Shown: positions 47,707 to 57,375 of the stretch, piece after piece
Layout: every line of letters begins with the position of its first letter
How positions within the stretch are numbered: position 1 is the first letter of the stretch
DNA from: Streptomyces sp. NBC_00223
GTDB lineage: Bacteria > Actinomycetota > Actinomycetes > Streptomycetales > Streptomycetaceae
NCBI RefSeq assembly: GCF_036199905.1
Contig: NZ_CP108109.1
Span: forward strand, 3,643,501 to 3,707,500
Length of the DNA: 64,000 nt
Reading direction: 5' to 3'
The notes under the pieces: generated by a model
Told to the model about the DNA's origin: nothing
The model's database searches: none
Seen by the model: only the letters and a program-made list of their open reading frames with translations
Program-made: the position numbers and the translations under genes

Positions 47707-48204
47707 ATGACCGACCCCACCTCCGCACCGACGAGCGAATCGGCGATGGAGCACGGGAGGATCGTGGTCGGCGTCGACGGTTCCGAGCCGTCGCTGCACG
47801 CCTTGCGCTGGGCCGCCCGCCAGGCCCAACTCACCGGCGCCGCGCTCGAAACGGTCATCGCCTGGGAACTCCCGAGCGCATACGGCTGGGGCGGAATGCC
47901 CGGCCTTCCCCAGGACGTCGACCTGGGCGCGCCCGCGGCCCAGGCGCTGTCCGACGCGGTCCAGGCCACGCTGCCGCCGGAGCAGGCCAAGGCCGTCACC
48001 GAAGTGGTCGTCATGGGCAACGCGGCCCAGGCGATCCTCGACCGCGGCGAGGGAGCGGAGCTGATCGTGGTGGGCGTACGCGGCCGCGGCACGTTCCGCG
48101 CGACGCTGCTCGGGTCGGTCAGTCATACGGTCACCGTGCACGCGACGTGCCCGGTCGTGGTCGTGCGCGGAACGGCGGAGCAGTCGGACCAGGTCGAGGG
48201 CTGA
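47707..48204 (+). CDS. Universal stress protein (ATP-binding type)
   Basis: A 165-residue single UspA domain from ATG 47707 behind GGGAGAG. The first strand is GRIVVGVDGSEPSLHALRWA and the C-terminal nucleotide loop GVRGRGTFRATLLGSVSH matches G-2x-G-9x-G(S/T), the ATP-binding pattern. Streptomyces genomes carry many such proteins, which act in stress and dormancy responses. About 180 bases separate it from the TetR gene. The upstream in-frame extension to 47584 lacks family support. Confidence 0.88.
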   Translation: MTDPTSAPTSESAMEHGRIVVGVDGSEPSLHALRWAARQAQLTGAALETVIAWELPSAYGWGGMPGLPQDVDLGAPAAQALSDAVQATLPPEQAKAVTEVVVMGNAAQAILDRGEGAELIVVGVRGRGTFRATLLGSVSHTVTVHATCPVVVVRGTAEQSDQVEG

Positions 48205-48332
48205 AAGCGGGCGGTTGAGCCCTGGGCCGGGGCCGCTGAGCCCGGGGCCGGGGCCGGCGGGCCGATCCGGGATCGAGGCCGAACCGGGACCGGGCGGGCA
48301 TCGGGGCTGGTGTGACCTGCGACTTCGAGAAG

Positions 48333-48341
48333 TTATCCACA
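48333..48341 (+). promoter_or_regulatory. DnaA-box-like TTATCCACA
   Basis: Perfect match to the E. coli-type consensus, 53 bases upstream of the S9 peptidase ATG. See the pair at 45103-45127. Confidence 0.4.
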
Positions 48342-48393
48342 GGCTGCACAGCACACCTCACCGAATGTGCGTGCGGCGGAGCATCATGGGGGC

Positions 48394-50244
48394 ATGAACG
48401 AGATCACCGGACCCGCCGACGGGTCCATGCGGGAGACCGGCGCCATGCCGGAGTGGGAGAAGAGGTTCCGCGCGCCTCGCGTCGGGCTGCCGGAGTGGGC
48501 GGAGGACGCGCCGGACCACAGCCTGTTCGTGTCGAACGTGACGGGCACGTACGAGCTGTACGCGTGGGACCGGACGACGGGCGGGCGGCGACAGGTCACC
48601 GACCGGCCGAACGGGACGACGGACGGCACCCTGAGCCGGGACGGCACATGGGTGTGGTGGTTCTCGGACACCGACGGGGACGAGTTCGGGGTCTGGATGA
48701 GGCAGCCGTTCGCGGGCGGTCAGGACATACCGGCGGCGCCCGGCCTCGCCCCCTCCTACCCGGCCGGACTGGTACTGGGCGTCGGCGGGCTCGCGGTGAT
48801 CGGCCGCTCGACGGACGACGAGGGCACGTCCGTGCACGTCGTGCCGCCCGACGGCGGCACTCCGTACGAGATCTACCGGCACGCGGAGTCCGCGGGGGTC
48901 AGTGACATCTCGGAGGACGGCACGCTGGTCGTCATCGAGCACACCGAGCACGGCGACGCGATGCACAGCGCGCTGCGGGTCGTCCGGGTCGAGGACGGCT
49001 CGACGGTCGCCGAGTTGGACGACACCGAGGGCGGCGAACGCGAACTGGGCCTGGACTGCCTCGGCTTCGCACCCGTCGTGGGCGACACGCGCCTGCTCGT
49101 CGGCCACCAGCGCACGGACCGCTGGCTGCCGATGATCTGGGACGTGGCGACCGGCGAGGAGACCGCGCTGGCGGTGGACCTGCCGGGGGACGTGCACGCC
49201 GAGTGGTATCCGGACGGCTCCGCGCTGCTCGTGGTGCACGACTTCCACGCCCGCGGCGAGATGTTCCGCTACGACCTGGCGGACGGCACGCTGACCCCGC
49301 TGGACACCCCGCCGGGATCGGTGGGCGGGGCGACCGCGCGGCCGGACGGCAGCGTGGAGTACCTGTGGTCGTCGGCCGAACGTCCCCCTGTCGTACGGTC
49401 CACGACCGGCGTCGTCGTGCTGGAGGCCCCCGGGCTGCGGGCCCCGGACTCGGTGCCGGTGGAGGACGTGTGGGTGGACGGCCCGGGAGGGCGGATACAC
49501 GCCCTGGTACAGCGGCCGGCGGGTCACGAGGCGGACGGGAGCGGTCCCTTCCCCACCGTCTTCGAGATCCACGGCGGCCCGACCTGGCACGACTCGGACG
49601 CATTCGCCGCCGGGCCCGCCGCCTGGCTCGACCACGGCTTCGCGGTCGTCCGGGTCAACTACCGGGGCTCGACCGGTTACGGCCGCGAATGGACGGACGC
49701 CCTCAAGCACCGGGTGGGTCTGATCGAGCTGGAGGACATCGCGGCGGTGCGGGAGTGGGCCGTCTCGTCCGGTCTGGCCGATCCGGCCAAGCTGGTGCTC
49801 ACCGGGGGTTCGTGGGGCGGCTATCTGACCCTGCTCGGCCTCGGCACCCAGCCGGACGCGTGGACGGTGGGCATAGCCGCGGTCCCTGTCGCGGACTATG
49901 TCGCCTCCTACGCCGACGAGATGGAGGCGCTCAAGTCCCTGGACCGCACCTTCTTCGGCGGCTCACCGCAGGAGGTCCCGGACCGCTACGAGGCGTCCTC
50001 ACCGATCACCTACGTCGAGCAGGTCAAGGCCCCCGTCTACATCAGCGCGGGTATGAACGACCCGCGCTGCCCGATACGCCAGATCGACAACTACGTCGAG
50101 CGGCTCCGCGCCCTGGACAAGCCGCACGAGGTGTACCGGTACGACGCGGGCCACGGCTCGCTCGTCGTGGAGGAACGGATCAAGCAGGTCCGGCTGGAGC
50201 TGGCGTTCGCGCTGCGTCACGTGGGAGCGGCGATCGCGGACTAG
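48394..50244 (+). CDS. S9 family peptidase (prolyl oligopeptidase / acylaminoacyl-peptidase type)
   Basis: A 616-residue serine peptidase from ATG 48394. The N-terminal 350 residues form a beta-propeller of WD40/PD40-like repeats (LYAWDRTTGGRRQVT; MIWDVATGEETALAV). The C-terminal alpha/beta hydrolase carries the nucleophile in GGSWGGYL near residue 473, the acid in MNDPRCP near 555 and the histidine in GHGS near 586. No signal peptide is seen, so it should be cytoplasmic and trim short peptides. Convergent with the SURF1 gene; the 79-base gap shows no clear terminator. Confidence 0.9.
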   Translation: MNEITGPADGSMRETGAMPEWEKRFRAPRVGLPEWAEDAPDHSLFVSNVTGTYELYAWDRTTGGRRQVTDRPNGTTDGTLSRDGTWVWWFSDTDGDEFGVWMRQPFAGGQDIPAAPGLAPSYPAGLVLGVGGLAVIGRSTDDEGTSVHVVPPDGGTPYEIYRHAESAGVSDISEDGTLVVIEHTEHGDAMHSALRVVRVEDGSTVAELDDTEGGERELGLDCLGFAPVVGDTRLLVGHQRTDRWLPMIWDVATGEETALAVDLPGDVHAEWYPDGSALLVVHDFHARGEMFRYDLADGTLTPLDTPPGSVGGATARPDGSVEYLWSSAERPPVVRSTTGVVVLEAPGLRAPDSVPVEDVWVDGPGGRIHALVQRPAGHEADGSGPFPTVFEIHGGPTWHDSDAFAAGPAAWLDHGFAVVRVNYRGSTGYGREWTDALKHRVGLIELEDIAAVREWAVSSGLADPAKLVLTGGSWGGYLTLLGLGTQPDAWTVGIAAVPVADYVASYADEMEALKSLDRTFFGGSPQEVPDRYEASSPITYVEQVKAPVYISAGMNDPRCPIRQIDNYVERLRALDKPHEVYRYDAGHGSLVVEERIKQVRLELAFALRHVGAAIAD

Positions 50245-50323
50245 CCGCCACGAGGGGAGGCCGGCGGCACGGGCGGCATGGCGCGGGCGGCCGGAAGCGC
50301 CACGGGCAGCGCGGCGCGATCGG

Positions 50324-51322
50324 CTAGCTCACGCGAGCGGGCGGGCCGACCTCCCGGCCGGGATCGGCCCCGGGGTCGGTAGCGGGATCGGCCCCCGGGT
50401 CGGCCTCGGTGCCGGAGTCATCGCCCGACTCCGGCTCAGGACCGACCCCGCCCTCGGGGCCCCCGTCCTGATCGGCGCCGATGCTGGCTCCGGCGTCCGC
50501 GTCGGCCGCGGCGCCCCCGGCGGGGCCGTCCTCCGGTAGGAGACCGAGCGCGGCGTCGGCCCGCGCCTCGGCTTCCCGCCGGGCGAGGCGGAACCACATG
50601 AAGACGACGAAGCCAGCGAAGACGAACCACTGCCCGGTGTAGCCGAGGTTCTGGAACGCCTTGACGTCCAGGCCGCTGTTGGGCGCCGCCGCCGGAGGCA
50701 CCGCCTTGAGTGGCGCCAGAGGATGGGCGGCGGTGATCCAGCCGCTGTAGACGGAGTAAGGGAGGACATTGACGAGAGAAGCGGCACTGATCATGCCGAG
50801 CTGACCGGAGGGCAGCGCGCCGCGGGCGTTCACACCGCTGGTGTCCGTGGTCTCGGGGTACTGCAGGGCCCCGGTGACGGTGACCTGCCCGGTCGGCACG
50901 GCGGGCACGGAACCGGAGTGCGCGGCGGCGGAGGCGTCGCCGGGCAGCCAGCCACGGACCACGGGAAGCGCGGCGCCGCCGCCGACCCGCAAGGGGGTGA
51001 GGACGTAGAAGCCGTCACGGCCGTCGAGTGTGCGGTCGGGGATCAGGAGTTGACGCCCGGCGTCGTAGCGGCCGGTGGCGCTGACCAGTCGGCCGGAGTC
51101 GTCCGCGCCGACCTGGGCCCGGGTGTCGGGCAGCACGCGGCTCAGCGGCACCGGCGTGGCCACGGCGTTCTCGCGCTCGTCGTGCTTGGCGGCCTTGTGC
51201 TGGTCGACGCGTACCTCGAATCTGCTCAGCTGCCAGCTCCCCATGAACACGCAGAACGGCACGGCGAGCAGCGCGAGCACGCTGACCGCCAGCCAGCGAG
51301 GGGTGAGCAGGAACCGGTACAC
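50324..51322 (-). CDS. SURF1 family cytochrome oxidase assembly protein
   Basis: A 332-residue membrane protein. One membrane helix lies at the N-terminus (LAVSVLALLAVPFCVFMGSW) and one near residue 235 (WFVFAGFVVFMWFRLARREA). SURF1 wording follows the first helix: GSWQLSRFEVRVDQ, and a loop with GRYDAGRQLLIPDRTLDG and VVRGWLPGD. SURF1 helps insert haem a into cytochrome aa3 oxidase. The last 80 residues are an acidic, Gly/Asp-rich tail not found in typical members. Confidence 0.88.
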   Translation of the reverse strand: MYRFLLTPRWLAVSVLALLAVPFCVFMGSWQLSRFEVRVDQHKAAKHDERENAVATPVPLSRVLPDTRAQVGADDSGRLVSATGRYDAGRQLLIPDRTLDGRDGFYVLTPLRVGGGAALPVVRGWLPGDASAAAHSGSVPAVPTGQVTVTGALQYPETTDTSGVNARGALPSGQLGMISAASLVNVLPYSVYSGWITAAHPLAPLKAVPPAAAPNSGLDVKAFQNLGYTGQWFVFAGFVVFMWFRLARREAEARADAALGLLPEDGPAGGAAADADAGASIGADQDGGPEGGVGPEPESGDDSGTEADPGADPATDPGADPGREVGPPARVS

Positions 51323-51420
51323 GCCTCAACGGTACGGGGACGGCTCTCGGACTCCGCAACCGGGACCCGTGCGGGCGGACCCGCGCGACCTGACGGGCAC
51401 GGACGGGCGCCCGGCGCCGG

Positions 51421-52728
51421 CTACGGCCGCGGTGTGCTGTTGGACGCCGCCATCGGAGCCGCGGTGTAGACGGTCCCGGCGCACGCGTCCTCGATGACCG
51501 GACCGACGACCTCGGGCGCGCCCGCGGCCGGCGTGTGGTTGAGGGCGACGCTCGGCGGCTGCGGTGGAGGGGAGGTGGCGCCGCCCGACTGCGGGGTGTC
51601 GGCTCCGGTGACGGATCCGGGGTCGGTGCCGTCCTGGTCCGTGCCGCCGGTCGCCGTCGCGGTGGTCGTCGGCGTCGCCGAGGCGGGCGGGCTGGTGGGA
51701 ACTGGGCAGCCGCCGGGCCCGGCCTGGGCGGGAACCCACGCCCAGTCGACCTCGTACTCCTGGCCGGGGCTCAGGAGCACGGGACTCTCCGTGGCGGAAG
51801 GCGGAAGCCCGGCTGCGGGGTCGCCCGCGACGTGGCCGACGACCTGGATCCGGGACTGGTCGGCCGCACCGAGCGCCACGGCCTGCACCACCCCGCCGCT
51901 GGGCACCGTACAGGGGGTGTCGGAGACGTTGGCGACGCGGAACCAGCCGTAGATCCGGCCGCCGGAGTCCGGAGCGGCGGCCCGGCTCGCTCCCTGGCCG
52001 AGCTGGGCGCTGGAGCAGTCGGGGACCGGCGGCGGTGTGTCGGGCAGCGTGGTGGGCGTACCCGTCGGACCGCTGATGTCCCCGGTGACGGTTGGCACGG
52101 CCCCGGCCTCGGGGGTGGACGTACTGCCGGAGGGGGCGCCGGAGTCGCCCCAGGGGCCGGTGTGGCCGTCCTCGCCGGGCCGGGTGGCGTGGGAGCTGGC
52201 CACGTTGACCGGCGCGGCGGTCGTCTGGCCCGGGCTGCCCGCGGCGCGGATCACCGCGGGGATGGCCATGCCCGCGAGCAGCAGGGCCGCGGCGGTGCCG
52301 AGCAGCGCCTGCTTGCGGCGTTGCCGGCGCAGCGGAATGGCGTGCCGGAGGTGGTCGAGCGCGGTGGGGGACGCCTGGATGCCCTGGACGGCGTCCCGCA
52401 TGAGCGAGCGCAGCGCCGCCTCTTCGGCGCTCTCGCCGTACAGCCCTGCGGCGTAGGCGTCGTCGAGGTCGGCGAAGTCGTCAGCGTCGACGGGGCCGGC
52501 AGGGATGACGGGGTCGCCGGGGTCCTGGCCGTCCGCCCGCGAGCCGCGCGCTTCGGCGCTGCCGGGCGCACCGGCGCCGTCGCCCGGGGTGTGGTCACCG
52601 GGCATCGCGTCACCGGATGTCGCGTCACCGGGAGCCGGGCCGTCGAGCGGGGCGGCGTCGGAGCGGGAGTCGACTGGGTTCTGCTTGTCCATACCGTGTG
52701 CGTCGTCGGGGGTGTTGGGGGTGGTCAT
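51421..52728 (-). CDS. Single-pass membrane protein coupled to the SigE-family sigma factor
   Basis: A 435-residue protein whose ATG overlaps the sigma factor stop (ATGA), so the two are translationally coupled. Residues 1-85 are an acidic, low-complexity cytoplasmic part; 95-135 are helical and basic (LDHLRHAIPLRRQRRKQ); a membrane helix at about 137-160 (LLGTAAALLLAGMAIPAV) follows; the rest is a Thr/Pro/Gly-rich extracytoplasmic domain with paired cysteines (DCSSAQLG; TPCTVPSGG; GGCPVP; DACAG). The layout suggests an anti-sigma factor or sensor for the cognate sigma, but no ZAS or RsgI motif is seen. Confidence 0.7.
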   Translation of the reverse strand: MTTPNTPDDAHGMDKQNPVDSRSDAAPLDGPAPGDATSGDAMPGDHTPGDGAGAPGSAEARGSRADGQDPGDPVIPAGPVDADDFADLDDAYAAGLYGESAEEAALRSLMRDAVQGIQASPTALDHLRHAIPLRRQRRKQALLGTAAALLLAGMAIPAVIRAAGSPGQTTAAPVNVASSHATRPGEDGHTGPWGDSGAPSGSTSTPEAGAVPTVTGDISGPTGTPTTLPDTPPPVPDCSSAQLGQGASRAAAPDSGGRIYGWFRVANVSDTPCTVPSGGVVQAVALGAADQSRIQVVGHVAGDPAAGLPPSATESPVLLSPGQEYEVDWAWVPAQAGPGGCPVPTSPPASATPTTTATATGGTDQDGTDPGSVTGADTPQSGGATSPPPQPPSVALNHTPAAGAPEVVGPVIEDACAGTVYTAAPMAASNSTPRP

Positions 52729-53399
52729 GTCGTCGCCTCCATCGCGACGCGCAGCGCCGCGAGGCCTCGCGAACCGTATGCCTTCACCGAGCCGAGGGAT
52801 ATCCCCAGGGTCTCGGCGACCTGCGCCTCGGTCATGTCGGCGAAGTACCGCAGGACGAGTACCTCGCGCTGTCTGCGCTGGAGGCCGCGCATGGCGGCCT
52901 TGAGCTGATCGCGTTCCAGGATCTCGTAGGCCCCCTCCTCCGCGCTCGCCATGTCGGGCATGGGCTTGGAGAGGAGTTTGAGGCCCAGGATGCGGCGGCG
53001 CAAAGCCGACCGCGAGAGGTTGACCACCGTCTGCCGCAGATAGGCGAGGGTCTTGTCGGGGTCACGCACCCGGCTGCGCGCCGAGTGCACCCGTATGAAC
53101 GCCTCCTGGACCACGTCCTCGCACGAGGCCGTGTCGTCCAGCAGCAGCGCGGCCAGCCCCAGCAGTGAGCGGTAGTGGGCGCGATAGGTCTCGGTGAGGT
53201 GGTCGACCGTCGTGCCGACTGCCCGCACGGGATCAGTGCCCTCGCTGTCGGAAACGGTGGCCACCCTGACCGGCCAGGGAGCGATCACCGGGATACCACC
53301 CTGGGCGCCGCCGGTCGTACGAGGTCGTGGGACCCGCGGGGGCAGGACCGTGCCGCCCCGGCGTCCGAATGTCGTCTCGATGCCCAATGCCTCCGCCAC
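52725..53399 (-). CDS. SigE-family ECF RNA polymerase sigma factor
   Basis: A 224-residue protein. Region 2 is HLTETYRAHYRSLLGLAALL..ASCEDVVQEAFIRVHS and region 4 is RQREVLVLRYFADMTEAQVAETLGISLGSVKAYGSRGL, the SigE-family (SARP-like ECF41/SigE 'SACE') wording used by many Streptomyces sigma-70 proteins. The first 50 residues are Gly/Pro/Arg-rich and an internal GTG (VSDSEGTD) may be the real start. It is coupled to the downstream membrane protein by an ATGA overlap. The target promoter is unknown. Confidence 0.85.
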   Translation of the reverse strand: MAEALGIETTFGRRGGTVLPPRVPRPRTTGGAQGGIPVIAPWPVRVATVSDSEGTDPVRAVGTTVDHLTETYRAHYRSLLGLAALLLDDTASCEDVVQEAFIRVHSARSRVRDPDKTLAYLRQTVVNLSRSALRRRILGLKLLSKPMPDMASAEEGAYEILERDQLKAAMRGLQRRQREVLVLRYFADMTEAQVAETLGISLGSVKAYGSRGLAALRVAMEATT

Positions 53400-53787
53400 G
53401 CCTGTTGGACACCCGTCCCCCCGTCAGGGTTGTACGCGCAAGACGCTTCGCCCAGCGGAGCGTCACATATCGCCATGCGTACCAACTCTTCCTCAACGCC
53501 CCATTCGCACCGACGCTCCCCCGAGTCACGTTCGGTGTGCAGCACCATAGGGCAGTGCGCTGACACAAAGACGCTCCCGCGCGACGGTCGGTTGCAGCCG
53601 CGGGGGAGCGAAATTGTCCAACGTTCCAGTAGTCGGAATCAAGCGGTCCAGACCTCTTGTCCGACCCGGTTCACCTGGGCGGGCCCACGAAAGCCCCGCC
53701 GGACCCCAGCCCGGCCCCCGGTCCGAACCCCTGTCCGGGGGGCTCAGCATCCGGACATCCGCCCCGCGGCCCCCCGGCACACCGGGC
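53400..53787. other. Non-coding space between the sigma factor and aspartokinase genes
   Basis: The 388 bases contain no frame with family support. They should hold the promoter of the sigma operon and the 3' end of the aspartokinase transcript. GC-rich inverted segments near 53690-53760 (CCGGCCCCCGGTCCG, CTGTCCGGGGGG) may form hairpins, but I cannot name a terminator. Confidence 0.4.
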
Positions 53788-54309
53788 TCAGCGCCCGGTG
53801 CCGCCGTACACGACCGCCTCGTCGCTGTCGCTGTCCAGCCCGAAGGCCGAGTGCACCGCCTGGACGGCCGGCTTCACGTCGTCGATCCGGGTGACCACGG
53901 AGATCCGGATCTCGGATGTCGAGATCAGCTCGATGTTCACGCCCGCGTTCGACAGCGCCTCGAAGAAGGTCGCGGTGACGCCCGGGTTCGTCTTCATCCC
54001 GGCCCCGACCAGCGAGATCTTGCCGATCTGGTCGTCGTACCGCAGCGAGTCGAAGCCGATCACCGGCTGCGCCTTGGTCAGCGCCTCCATCGCCTTGTGC
54101 CCCTCGGCCTTCGGCAGCGTGAAGGAGATGTCGGTGAGCGCGGTGGCGGCGGCCGACACGTTCTGCACCACCATGTCGATGTTGATCTCGGCGTCCGCGA
54201 TGGCCCGGAAGATCGTCGCCGCCTCGCCCGGCTTGTCCGGCACCCCGACGACCGTGATCTTGGCCTCGGACGTGTCGTGCGAGACTCCGGAGATGATCGC
54301 CTGCTCCAT
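53788..54309 (-). CDS. Aspartate kinase beta subunit (nested in-frame start)
   Basis: Internal translation start within the aspartokinase gene. ATG 54309 has AAGGGG upstream (minus strand, about 8 bases away). The 173-residue product contains only the ACT regulatory domains. Nested alpha/beta aspartokinases are established in Bacillus and Corynebacterium; here it is inferred from the ribosome-binding site and position. Confidence 0.6.
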   Translation of the reverse strand: MEQAIISGVSHDTSEAKITVVGVPDKPGEAATIFRAIADAEINIDMVVQNVSAAATALTDISFTLPKAEGHKAMEALTKAQPVIGFDSLRYDDQIGKISLVGAGMKTNPGVTATFFEALSNAGVNIELISTSEIRISVVTRIDDVKPAVQAVHSAFGLDSDSDEAVVYGGTGR

Positions 54310-55089
54310 CGGCCTGTCCCCTTGTGCTGATTGGGCTGATTCGAGTCCCCGCGGGGGTTCGCTGCTGACCCAGGTGCCCGGCAGTCCGGAGAACGACGAG
54401 CGCACGTGGATCGGGATGTTGTAACGGCGGGCGTACTCCACACAGCGGTGGAGCAGCACCTTCGAACCGGAACTGGCCAGCTCCAGCATGTCCTCGAAGG
54501 CGATCCAGTCCATCTTGCGGGCCTTCTTGACCACCCGCGGGTCGGCGGTGAAGACCCCGTCGACGTCCGTGTAGATCTCGCACACCTCGGCTTCGAGCGC
54601 CGCGGCCAGCGCCACCGCGGTGGTGTCCGAGCCGCCCCGCCCCAGCGTGGTGATGTCCTTCTTGTCCTGCGACACACCCTGGAACCCGGCGACGATCGCG
54701 ATGTTGCCCTCGTCGAGCGCCGTACGGATCCGGCCGGGCGTCACATCGATGATGCGCGCCTTGTTGTGCACCGAGTCCGTGATCACGCCGGCCTGGCTGC
54801 CCGTGAACGACTGCGCCTCGTGGCCGAGGTTTTTGATCGCCATCGCCAGCAGCGCCATGGAGATCCGCTCTCCCGCGGTCAGCAGCATGTCGAACTCGCG
54901 ACCGGACGGGATCGGCGACACCTGCTCCGCGAGATCGATCAGCTCATCCGTCGTGTCGCCCATCGCGGACACCACGACGACGACCTGGTGGCCGGCCTTC
55001 TTGGTGTCGACGATTCGCCGGGCGACGCGCTTGATGCCTTCGGCATCGGCGACGGAGGAGCCGCCGTACTTCTGCACGACAAGGCCCAC
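53788..55089 (-). CDS. lysC: Aspartate kinase, alpha subunit (with internal beta-subunit start)
   Basis: A 433-residue enzyme that phosphorylates aspartate, the first step to lysine, threonine, methionine and diaminopimelate. The N-terminus [19 protein letters not shown] is the catalytic Lys/GGSS segment; [17 protein letters not shown] and the [15 protein letters not shown] segment complete the active site. Residues about 265-430 are two ACT domains for feedback control. An in-frame ATG at 54309, preceded by AAGGGG, would give a beta subunit of 173 residues ([17 protein letters not shown]), as in other Gram-positive aspartokinases with nested alpha/beta genes. A 250-base space without genes follows its start region. 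Confidence 0.93.
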   Translation of the reverse strand: MGLVVQKYGGSSVADAEGIKRVARRIVDTKKAGHQVVVVVSAMGDTTDELIDLAEQVSPIPSGREFDMLLTAGERISMALLAMAIKNLGHEAQSFTGSQAGVITDSVHNKARIIDVTPGRIRTALDEGNIAIVAGFQGVSQDKKDITTLGRGGSDTTAVALAAALEAEVCEIYTDVDGVFTADPRVVKKARKMDWIAFEDMLELASSGSKVLLHRCVEYARRYNIPIHVRSSFSGLPGTWVSSEPPRGLESAQSAQGDRPMEQAIISGVSHDTSEAKITVVGVPDKPGEAATIFRAIADAEINIDMVVQNVSAAATALTDISFTLPKAEGHKAMEALTKAQPVIGFDSLRYDDQIGKISLVGAGMKTNPGVTATFFEALSNAGVNIELISTSEIRISVVTRIDDVKPAVQAVHSAFGLDSDSDEAVVYGGTGR

Positions 55090-55339
55090 GTGCGCTCCTC
55101 GCTCAGGGGTTGATGCGGTCGGCCCAGTTTAACGAGCAGTCCGGATACGCCCTGGTCGTATCGTATGGTGAGACGCGGGGTTCAGAAGGTGATCATGCGG
55201 GGCCCTGAGCGGGCCGCCCGCCCGGAACCGGGAGCACCTGCGCCCGGCGGCGGGCCCACCGCACGAGCCCCGCCGCACCTCACGCCCCCGTACGGCGCCC
55301 CGCGGCCTCTCACCGTGCCCGTAGGCGCCCCGCGACTCC

Positions 55340-56137
55340 TCAGCGCCCCCGCCGACGCCCTATCGTCCCCAGCTCCGCCGCCATCACCTGGCCGGCCTCC
55401 TTCGCGAGCTGCTCCTCGTCGTCGGCCTCGTTGCCGGTGTCCAGGCCGTCCAGCTCGTCCAGCGGGCTGTCCAGGCGTACGTGCGCGACGAGCGACTGCA
55501 GCGCGCGCAGACTCGCGCTCGCCGTCGGCCCCCAGTTCGACAGGTACGAGAACTGCCACCACCACAGCGCCTCGGACACCCGCCCGGCCCGGAAGTGCGC
55601 GAGCCCGTGGGTGAGGTCGGCCACCACATCGGCCATGTCGTCCGAGATCCGGCAGGCCACCGGCGTGGACCGCGGCACGTACGGGTCGAAGACCTCCGAG
55701 TACACGTCGATCGGCTCCAGCAGCTCCGCGAGCCGCTGCCGCAGGTCGTCCTCGTCCGGCTCCGGGCCGACGTCCGGCTCGTAGCGCTCGTCCGGCACGA
55801 TGTCCTCGTGCGCGCCGAGCCGCCCGCCGGCCAGCAGCAGCTGCGAGACCTCGAGCAGCAGATACGGCACCGCGCTGTCCGGGTCGTCGCCCTTGGCCAC
55901 CTCGCGGACCGAGAGAATGAAGCTCTCGATCTGGTCCCCGATCTGGACGGCGAACTCGTCCGGCTCCTGCGGTACGGCGGCCCGAGCCGCGTCCGCCGGC
56001 ACGGAGGCGAGAGCGCCCCGGCCGGAGCGCGCGCCGGAACCCGCGCCCGTACCCGAGCCGGAGCCGGTGCCCGGACCCGCGGCCCGGCCGCCTCCGCGCC
56101 CGCCGCCCTGCTTCTTGTCCACCACGGCGTCAGACAT
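55340..56137 (-). CDS. DUF5063 domain-containing protein
   Basis: A 265-residue protein from ATG 56137, overlapping the recR stop by eight bases. The first 60 residues are a Gly/Ser/Thr/Ala-rich extension; then comes the DUF5063 domain ([19 protein letters not shown], then [18 protein letters not shown] near residue 110, and [28 protein letters not shown] near 210). The function is unknown; in actinobacteria this gene regularly follows recR, as here. Confidence 0.87.
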   Translation of the reverse strand: MSDAVVDKKQGGGRGGGRAAGPGTGSGSGTGAGSGARSGRGALASVPADAARAAVPQEPDEFAVQIGDQIESFILSVREVAKGDDPDSAVPYLLLEVSQLLLAGGRLGAHEDIVPDERYEPDVGPEPDEDDLRQRLAELLEPIDVYSEVFDPYVPRSTPVACRISDDMADVVADLTHGLAHFRAGRVSEALWWWQFSYLSNWGPTASASLRALQSLVAHVRLDSPLDELDGLDTGNEADDEEQLAKEAGQVMAAELGTIGRRRGR

Positions 56138-56735
56138 CCAGCAACCGCCTCCCTTCGAAGGCCCGCCCCAGCGTGACCTCGTCCGCGTACTCCAAGTCGC
56201 CACCCACAGGAAGTCCACTGGCCAGCCGTGTCACCCGCAAACCCATGGGTTTCACCATCCTGGCCAGATACGTGGCTGTCGCCTCACCTTCCAGGTTCGG
56301 GTCCGTCGCCAGAATCAGCTCGGTGACGGTGCCGTCGGCGAGACGGGCGAGCAGTTCACGTATCCGCAGGTCGTCCGGGCCGACACCCTCGATCGGGCTG
56401 ATCGCGCCGCCCAGCACGTGGTACTTCCCGCGGAACTCGCGGGTGCGCTCGACCGCCACCACGTCCTTGGGCTCCTCGACCACACAGATCACCGTGGGGT
56501 CGCGGCGCGGATCACGGCACACCCGGCACTGGTCGTCCTGCGCGACATTCCCGCACACCACGCAGAACCGCACCTTGGCCTTGACCTCGGAGAGAACGTG
56601 CGCGAGACGGCGAACGTCCGCGGGGTCGGCCTGCAGGATGTGGAAGGCGATCCGCTGCGCGCTCTTGGGACCCACGCCGGGCAGCCTGCCCAGTTCGTCG
56701 ATCAGGTCCTGAACCACGCCTTCGTACACGCCCAC
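56130..56735 (-). CDS. recR: Recombination protein RecR
   Basis: A 201-residue recombination mediator of the RecFOR pathway. The N-terminal helix-hairpin-helix is [20 protein letters not shown], the zinc finger has CVVCGN and CRVCRD (four cysteines near residues 56-72), and the Toprim domain follows with [14 protein letters not shown] and [16 protein letters not shown]. Length and motifs are complete. It lies 157 bases after ybaB, across a 9-base tandem repeat. Confidence 0.95.
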   Translation of the reverse strand: MGVYEGVVQDLIDELGRLPGVGPKSAQRIAFHILQADPADVRRLAHVLSEVKAKVRFCVVCGNVAQDDQCRVCRDPRRDPTVICVVEEPKDVVAVERTREFRGKYHVLGGAISPIEGVGPDDLRIRELLARLADGTVTELILATDPNLEGEATATYLARMVKPMGLRVTRLASGLPVGGDLEYADEVTLGRAFEGRRLLDV

Positions 56736-56753
56736 GCCTTCCTTCGTACCGTT

Positions 56754-56816
56754 GTCGTGCCGGTCACACTCGTCGTATTTGTCGTACCTGTCACACCCGT
56801 CGTGCCCGTCGTACCG
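56754..56816. repeat. Seven-copy 9-base tandem repeat between ybaB and recR
   Basis: Seven consecutive 9-base units on the + strand: GTCGTGCCG, GTCACACTC, GTCGTATTT, GTCGTACCT, GTCACACCC, GTCGTGCCC, GTCGTACCG. They fill the leader before the recR start (56735). The period of nine keeps any reading frame open, but the frame is not that of recR. A variable or regulatory leader is possible. Confidence 0.75.
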
Positions 56817-56891
56817 GCCGCGGCACCGTCATACCTTCGTACGTTTCCCGGTCCGTTGTACGTTCCTAGTCCGTCGGGCGTATGGACGCTG

Positions 56892-57227
56892 TCAGAACGA
56901 CAGGCCGGGGATGCCGCCGCCGAGTCCCTGGGCGAGCGGGCCGAGCTTGGCCTGCTGGAGCTCCTGCGCGGCGTCGTTCGCGTTGTGGACGGCGGCGACC
57001 ACCAGGTCGGCCAGGGTCTCGGTGTCCTCCGGGTCGACCGCCGCGGGGTCGATGACCAGCGCGCGGAGCTCACCGGCGCCCGTCACCGTGGCCTTCACCA
57101 GGCCACCGCCCGCCGTGCCCTCCACCTCGGTCTCGGCCAGCTCCTGCTGCGCCGCGGCGAGGTCCTGCTGCATCTTCTGGGCCTGCTGGAGCAGCGCCTG
57201 CATGTTCGGCTGACCACCGGGGATCAC
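56892..57227 (-). CDS. YbaB/EbfC family nucleoid-associated protein
   Basis: A 111-residue protein with [19 protein letters not shown] at the start, then [20 protein letters not shown] and [20 protein letters not shown], all typical of YbaB/EbfC. It forms a DNA-binding dimer. Its place between dnaX and recR is conserved in most bacteria and supports the call. Confidence 0.95.
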   Translation of the reverse strand: MIPGGQPNMQALLQQAQKMQQDLAAAQQELAETEVEGTAGGGLVKATVTGAGELRALVIDPAAVDPEDTETLADLVVAAVHNANDAAQELQQAKLGPLAQGLGGGIPGLSF

Positions 57228-57375
57228 GGATCGCTCCTGCCTGTGCCGTGCGTTTTTTGCGTGACAGAGCGAGCCTACGTGCTCGTACGGCGCAGCGCCC
57301 TACGCCGTACGAAGGATCGGCGCGGCGTGCGCTCCACCCGGAGTACGGCGGGTCCGTACGACCCCGCCGAGCCCG

